Source of the DNA: JASHUC01 sp035523875
GTDB taxonomy: Bacteria; Pseudomonadota; Gammaproteobacteria; Steroidobacterales; Steroidobacteraceae
Direction of reading: 5' to 3'
Length of the DNA: 64,000 nt
Assembly: GCA_035523875.1 (NCBI GenBank)
Contig: DATKPY010000034.1
Span: 1-64,000, forward strand
Every line of letters begins with the position of its first letter. The first letter of the stretch is position 1. Below, in pieces: positions 60,104-64,000 of this stretch. The notes below the pieces were generated by a model. It was given only the letters and a program-made list of their open reading frames with translations, was not told the DNA's origin and made no database searches. A program made the translations under genes and the position numbers.

Positions 60104-60775
60104 TTAGGATGATTCGCCGCCGCCGGCTGCAGCGCCGATGAAGACGGTGGCGAGAACGGTGAAGATGTAGGCCTGGACCACTCCGACGAGGACCTCGAGC
60201 GCCATGAGCGGAATGGGCACGAGCAGCCCGGCGAGCGCGATGGTGAGCGCGATCACGAACTCACCGCTCATGATGTTGCCGAACAGACGCACCATGAGCG
60301 AGAACGTGCGCGTCACCTCCGAGATCACGTTGAGCGGCAGCATGACGAGCTTGGGCTTCGCGAAGCTCGCGAGATAGCCGAGCGGCCCGAGCGAGCGGGC
60401 GCCGAAATAATGCACCGCGAAGAACACGATGAGCGCGAGCGCCGCCGGCGTCTCGATCTTGCCGGTCGGCGCCTCGACGCCGGGTACGAGACCCGATAGG
60501 TTGGCGGCGATGAGATAGATGAACAGGGTGGCGATGAGCGGTAGATACGGCCGCGCGTCCTTGCGGATGACCTCCTCGATCTGGGCCGAGATTGCGGTGA
60601 CGAGCAGCTCCAGGATCATTTGACGCCGCGACGGCGCGACGGCGAGGCGGCGGGTGAGCGCCCACGAGCCCAATGCGAGCACCGCCATGATGACCCAGGT
60701 CGTGAGCACGGGCCGAGTGATGGCGAGCGGTCCGAGGTGCGCGACCACGAGACTGGACAGCGGCGAGGGGTGCAT
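60104..60775 (-). CDS. atpB: N-type ATPase a subunit
   Basis: 223 residues with five or six helices. The essential Arg lies in SEVTRTFSLMVRLFGNIMSG, which faces Glu59 of the c ring and separates the two half-channels. GLVPGVEAPTGKIETPAALA is another conserved segment. ATG 60775 shares one base with the atpR stop. A preceding helix WVIMAVLALGSWALTRRLAV starts the membrane domain. Short relative to E. coli a (271 residues), as usual for N-type a. Confidence 0.93.
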   Translation of the reverse strand: MHPSPLSSLVVAHLGPLAITRPVLTTWVIMAVLALGSWALTRRLAVAPSRRQMILELLVTAISAQIEEVIRKDARPYLPLIATLFIYLIAANLSGLVPGVEAPTGKIETPAALALIVFFAVHYFGARSLGPLGYLASFAKPKLVMLPLNVISEVTRTFSLMVRLFGNIMSGEFVIALTIALAGLLVPIPLMALEVLVGVVQAYIFTVLATVFIGAAAGGGESS

Positions 60776-61062
60776 CAGGGGCTCCGCGGGCAGGCGCGCA
60801 GCGCCCAACCCCGCGCGGCCAGGAAGCCGATGAGACTCGCGAGCAGCGGCAGCGCCCCCAGGCGCCCGAGCACGGCAAAGAACGCGGCCGCGCCAACGAG
60901 CCGCGCCGCGGTGAGCGCAAGGGGCGCGAACCGGCTCGCCCCGCTCGAGAGTCCCTCGACCGAGCGGCGCAGCAGCGCAAAATACCCGCGCCCGAGTGCA
61001 CCCCCGGCCGCCGCAGCGCCGAGCGCGGCCGCAACCGTCATGAGCGGCGGAGCGGCACTCAT
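60775..61062 (-). CDS. atpR: N-type ATPase accessory membrane protein AtpR
   Basis: 95 residues with about three hydrophobic segments (PLMTVAAALGAAAAGGALG, LALTAARLVGAAAFFAVLG, PLLASLIGFLAARGWALRA). AtpR is found only in N-ATPase operons between atpQ and atpB, with an unknown role; an assembly or ion-related function is often suggested. The Arg residue after GG in the first helix (GGALGRGYFALLRRS) fits the family. Its start overlaps the atpQ stop (ATGA) and its stop touches atpB. Confidence 0.85.
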   Translation of the reverse strand: MSAAPPLMTVAAALGAAAAGGALGRGYFALLRRSVEGLSSGASRFAPLALTAARLVGAAAFFAVLGRLGALPLLASLIGFLAARGWALRACPRSP

Positions 61063-61355
61063 CCGCGACGCACCCGCTGCCAGGCGAGGGAACAGCCGAG
61101 GGCGAGACCGGCCGTGAGCAGGCCGAGCGTCCAGAACAGTCCGCTTCGAAAGTGCCGATCGAGGAGGCGGCCGGCAAAGATTCCGAGCAGCGTCGGGATG
61201 ACGATTGTCCAGCCGATCACCCCGATCAGGGCGAGATCCTGTCCAATCGAGCGGCGCCCTTCGCGTAGCCCGCGCTCAAGACGCTCGCGTCGCGTGCGCA
61301 CGGCCGCATCGAGGCGCTCCTCGTGCGCTCCGTCGGTGGGCGGATCCGTCGTCAC
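61059..61355 (-). CDS. atpQ: N-type ATPase accessory protein AtpQ (AtpI-like)
   Basis: 98 residues: a charged N-terminal helix (DAAVRTRRERLERGLREGRR) and two membrane helices (LIGVIGWTIVIPTLLGIFAG and FWTLGLLTAGLALGCSLAWQ). This is the AtpI-like layout that gives the N-ATPase operon its second accessory gene. The GTG start at 61355 overlaps the atpC stop (GTGA). Known homologues (AtpI) aid c-ring assembly; the same is assumed here. Confidence 0.87.
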   Translation of the reverse strand: MTTDPPTDGAHEERLDAAVRTRRERLERGLREGRRSIGQDLALIGVIGWTIVIPTLLGIFAGRLLDRHFRSGLFWTLGLLTAGLALGCSLAWQRVRRG

Positions 61356-61807
61356 GGCGTGGTTCCATCGCCCGCCAGGGGCGGGGGCTCACCGGCCGCG
61401 GCGCTGCTCGAGCGCTGCGGTCGCAGCAACCGGACGATCTGGTGGATTGCCGCGAGGTAGAGCCGCTGCGCGTCCGCATGGGCGGCACGCTCCTCCTCGA
61501 GCTCGCGCCGAAACTTCTCGAGCGTCGTCGATTCGAGCTCCGTTAGATCATCGCCCGCGACCGCCTCGGGCGTGGCCACCTCGATGCGAGCGCCCCCGCG
61601 AATCTCGAGCAGGCCGCCGCGCACCGCCACGTGATGCTCGGCACCCCGGGAGTCACGCCAGCTCAAGAGCGAGACGGCGAGCACCGTGATGAAGTCCGCA
61701 TGTCCCTGCAGCAAGCCGAACGCCCCCGTGTCGTCCTCGGCGCGCACGTGGATCACATCGTCCGCCTCGACGATCCGCGTGAGCGGGGTCGAGACCGTGA
61801 GTCTCAT
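61352..61807 (-). CDS. atpC: N-type ATPase epsilon subunit
   Basis: 151 residues. An N-terminal beta sandwich (LTVSTPLTRIVEADDVIHVR, TGAFGLLQGHADFITVL, VRGGLLEIRGG) and two C-terminal helices (TTLEKFRRELEEERAAHADA, LYLAAIHQIVRLLR) are typical of F-type epsilon. It connects the gamma shaft to the c ring. In contrast with F1 operons the gene follows atpD directly at the head of the operon, which is diagnostic of N-type. Starts by ATGA overlap with atpD. Confidence 0.9.
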   Translation of the reverse strand: MRLTVSTPLTRIVEADDVIHVRAEDDTGAFGLLQGHADFITVLAVSLLSWRDSRGAEHHVAVRGGLLEIRGGARIEVATPEAVAGDDLTELESTTLEKFRRELEEERAAHADAQRLYLAAIHQIVRLLRPQRSSSAAAGEPPPLAGDGTTP

Positions 61808-63279
61808 GCCGCGCCGGCCTTCGCGCGCCGTTCGCGCTCGCGTGCTTCATCGATGTCCCCGATCATGTACAGGGAGCTCTCCGCCCAGCCGTCGGTCTCG
61901 CCGCTCAGAATGGCGCGGCACCCCGCAAGCGTGGCATCGAGCTCCACCGTGCGTCCCGGCCGCCCGGTGAACGGCACGGTGACCATGAACGGCTGAGTGA
62001 GGAAGCGCATCAGCAGGCGCGCCCGCTTCACCTGTGTGCGGTCCGCCGCCGAGAGCTCCTCGATTCCGAGCAGCGCGATCACCTCCTGCAGCTCGCGGTA
62101 ATGCGCAATCATCTCGCGCACATCCTGTGCGATCTGAAAATGATCCGCGCCCACCACGAGCGGATCGAGGAGGCTCGAGGTCGAGGCGAGCGGATCGACC
62201 GCGGGGTACATGCCCTCGCTCGCCATCTCGCGCGAGAGGACGATCGAGGAGTCGAGGTGGCTGAAGATCTCCGCCACCGCCGGATCGGTGAAGTCGTCGG
62301 CGGGCACGTACACCGCCTGGATCGAAGTGATCGCGGCTCCGGCAACCGGGGCGATGCGCTCCTCGAGCTCCGCGATCTCGGTCGCAAGCGTCGGCTGATA
62401 GCCGACTCGCGACGGCAAGCGGCCGAGGAGGCCGGAGACTTCCGCCCCCGCCTGTACCAGACGGTAGACGTTGTCGATCAGCAGCAGCACGTTCTCGTGC
62501 GCGGTGTCGCGAAAGTACTCCGCGATCGCGAGCGCCGCGAGTCCCACCCGCCAGCGTGCACCCGGTGGCTCATTCATCTGCCCGAACACGAGCGCGGTGC
62601 GGCGCATCACGCCGGATCCCTGGAGCTCGAGCAGCAACTCGTGTCCCTCGCGCGACCGCTCGCCGATGCCGGCGAACACCGAGAGTCCCGAATAGTGCTC
62701 GACCGTGGTGCGGATCAGCTCCATGATGAGCACGGTCTTGCCGACGCCCGCCCCGCCGAACATGGCGGCCTTGCCGCCCTTGAGGAGCGGGGCGAGCAGG
62801 TCGATCACCTTGATCCCGGTATGAAAGATCTCGCGCGCGGTGACTTGTGCGTCGAGCGCCGGCGCTGCCGCGTGCACGGGGCGCCGCGCGGTTCCTTCGG
62901 GAAGCGCGGGGCCGCGATCGGTGGGCTCGCCCACCACGTTGAGAAGCCTTCCGAGCACCGATTCCCCCACCGGCACGCGAATGGGTCCACCGAGCCCGCG
63001 CGCGCGGGCGCCGCGCCGTAATCCGCTGGTGCTCGCGAGCGCGACCAAGCGGACCCGGTGGGTGTCGAGGTGCTGCTGCACTTCCGCGACGATCGGCGGG
63101 CCGCGATCCCAATCGATCGCGACCGCCTCGCGGATTGGGGGCAGCGCATCCGGGGCGAATGCCGCATCGATGATCGAGCCGTGCACACTCACGACGCGGC
63201 CTGCCGCGGGCTCCACCGCGGGCGATTGCGCACTGTCGGCGCTCGCCGTGATCGTCATCATCGCCTCTGGTGGTGTCAT
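61804..63279 (-). CDS. atpD: N-type ATPase beta (catalytic) subunit
   Basis: 491 residues from ATG 63279. Catalytic features: Walker A FGGAGVGKTVLIMELI, GIGERSREGHELL with the catalytic Glu of GER, LIDNVYRLVQAGAEVS and DPLASTSSLLDP. The loop that is DELSEED in housekeeping beta is EELSAAD. It begins the operon in the order D-C-Q-R-B-E-F-A-G. Alternative starts 63261 and 63258 exist. The divergent nucleotidyltransferase gene begins about 175 bp away, leaving room for a promoter. Confidence 0.93.
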   Translation of the reverse strand: MTPPEAMMTITASADSAQSPAVEPAAGRVVSVHGSIIDAAFAPDALPPIREAVAIDWDRGPPIVAEVQQHLDTHRVRLVALASTSGLRRGARARGLGGPIRVPVGESVLGRLLNVVGEPTDRGPALPEGTARRPVHAAAPALDAQVTAREIFHTGIKVIDLLAPLLKGGKAAMFGGAGVGKTVLIMELIRTTVEHYSGLSVFAGIGERSREGHELLLELQGSGVMRRTALVFGQMNEPPGARWRVGLAALAIAEYFRDTAHENVLLLIDNVYRLVQAGAEVSGLLGRLPSRVGYQPTLATEIAELEERIAPVAGAAITSIQAVYVPADDFTDPAVAEIFSHLDSSIVLSREMASEGMYPAVDPLASTSSLLDPLVVGADHFQIAQDVREMIAHYRELQEVIALLGIEELSAADRTQVKRARLLMRFLTQPFMVTVPFTGRPGRTVELDATLAGCRAILSGETDGWAESSLYMIGDIDEARERERRAKAGAA

Positions 63280-63456
63280 TGCAGGTAGAGCTCCTGCGGA
63301 GCATCGCGCGCCGCGCCCATCCTCTTCAATCAAGCGCACCGCGGAAATCCGTACATCATCTTACGTCCGATCGAGGCGCCGGCTCGTCGTCGGTACTTCC
63401 CCTTACTGCGGGCTGTCATGTGGGGTCGCTAGACTATCCGGGGGAGGCAGTGCGTG

Positions 63457-64000
63457 ATGGACCTCGAGAAGCACTGGGCTGTCATCCTCGCGGCGGGCGA
63501 TGGCCGTCGCCTGCGCGGGCTCACGACCACCCCAGCGGGAATCTCGGTACCGAAGCAGTTTTGCGCGCTCGATCGCGGCCCCTCCCTCCTCGAGGAGGCG
63601 GTGGAGCGGGCGCGACGGGTCGCCGCGCCCGAGCGCGCGTGTGCGGTGGTCGCGGAGCGGCACGAGTGCTGGTGGGCCCTCCAGCTGCAGGGACTTGCCG
63701 CGCAGAACATCCTCGTTCAGCCCGAGAATCGGGGCACAGCGAACGGCATCCTGCTTGCGCTTTTGTGGATTCTGCGGGGCGACCCGCTCGCGCGAGTGGT
63801 GCTCCTTCCCGCCGATCATCACGTGCATGATGAGGAGACGCTCGCGCGGGCGCTGCGCGAGGCGGCGAGCCGCGCTCGCCCCGGCTGGGCGGAGATCGTG
63901 CTGCTCGGTATCGAGCCACGCGAGGTCGATAGCGAGCTTGGTTACATCGTTCCGGGCAACGGCTCACCCGGGCATCATCGCAGCGTCGAGCGCTTTGTCG
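63457..64000 (+). CDS. Mannose-1-phosphate guanylyltransferase-like protein (partial)
   Basis: The frame opens at ATG 63457 (GTG 63454 is also possible), preceded by GGGGGAGGC, and runs off the right edge after about 181 codons. WAVILAAGDGRRLRGLTT is the nucleotide-sugar pyrophosphorylase signature, followed by ISVPKQFCALD (the PKQF of ManC types), VQPENRGTANGILLALLWIL and VVLLPADHHVHD. The last motif, PADHHV, is typical of mannose-1-phosphate guanylyltransferases that make GDP-mannose. A link to the N-ATPase operon is not evident; it starts a separate transcript. Confidence 0.85.
   Translation, partial: MDLEKHWAVILAAGDGRRLRGLTTTPAGISVPKQFCALDRGPSLLEEAVERARRVAAPERACAVVAERHECWWALQLQGLAAQNILVQPENRGTANGILLALLWILRGDPLARVVLLPADHHVHDEETLARALREAASRARPGWAEIVLLGIEPREVDSELGYIVPGNGSPGHHRSVERFV

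Noticed and set aside
56666..63279. Calling the ATPase operon the housekeeping F-type ATP synthase
   Set aside because: Gene order D-C-Q-R-B-E-F-A-G, AtpQ/AtpR and the absence of a separate delta gene mark it as N-type.
1..64000. tRNA, rRNA or CRISPR array
   Set aside because: Reading by eye found no T-loop/acceptor combination, no rRNA landmarks and no evenly spaced short repeats. A covariance-model search would be more sensitive.

Overview
The window is GC-rich, gene-dense bacterial DNA with clear Gram-negative traits: Lgt lipoprotein modification, an outer-membrane barrel, Tat- and Sec-exported proteins, a PEP-CTERM sorting tag, a KirBac-like channel and PQQ/cytochrome c dehydrogenases. 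Protein families such as DUF6152, NnrU and the N-type ATPase fit a proteobacterium, perhaps a soil or freshwater gammaproteobacterium of Steroidobacteraceae/Nevskiales type. That placement is inference. No rRNA, tRNA, CRISPR array, phage or intact insertion sequence was seen.

Left third (1-23 kb). Short, mostly single genes lie among visible decay. They include a FosX-like fosfomycin hydrolase relative (1066-1434), a membrane methyltransferase, lipoproteins, a DUF6152 protein with a companion lipoprotein, a secreted amidohydrolase, lgt, a Nu-class glutathione transferase, a two-domain VOC protein and an Asp/Asn beta-hydroxylase-like protein. Two broken genes are readable: a frameshifted DUF5677 gene (7853-8378) and a fragment with an in-frame TGA (4289-4675). 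About 1.1 kb at 12332-13412 shows no gene. A duplicated MoaF-like gene with a Tat-exported partner follows, then an amino-acid permease, and an arsenic operon arsR-arsC-aqpS with a strong inverted repeat upstream.

Middle (23-55 kb). This is the catabolic heart of the window. It holds three carotenoid-oxygenase/lignostilbene-dioxygenase paralogues (35197, 37075, 46726), three paralogues of an uncharacterised DUF8021-like family beside them (33069, 34105, 48283), and glutathione transferases that closely resemble the beta-aryl etherases LigE (49286) and, more loosely, LigF (45062). A LigD-like short-chain dehydrogenase (38729), a second dehydrogenase with a signal peptide, a Tat-exported VOC protein, a PVA-dehydrogenase-like quinohaemoprotein, an aldo/keto reductase, an amidase, a luciferase-like monooxygenase, an FAD hydroxylase and two alpha/beta hydrolases complete it. 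The natural reading is breakdown of lignin-derived aryl ethers and stilbenes: oxidation of the C-alpha alcohol, glutathione-dependent ether cleavage, oxidative cleavage of stilbene double bonds, then ring hydroxylation and hydrolysis. Several members carry export signals, so part of the route may be periplasmic.

Right end (55-64 kb). A glycine-rich secreted protein and a universal stress protein precede a complete N-type ATPase operon on the minus strand, in the order atpD-C-Q-R-B-E-F-A-G. Many junctions overlap, there is no separate delta gene, and the b subunit is long and appears to carry a delta-like tail. A partial mannose-1-phosphate guanylyltransferase-like gene runs off the right edge.
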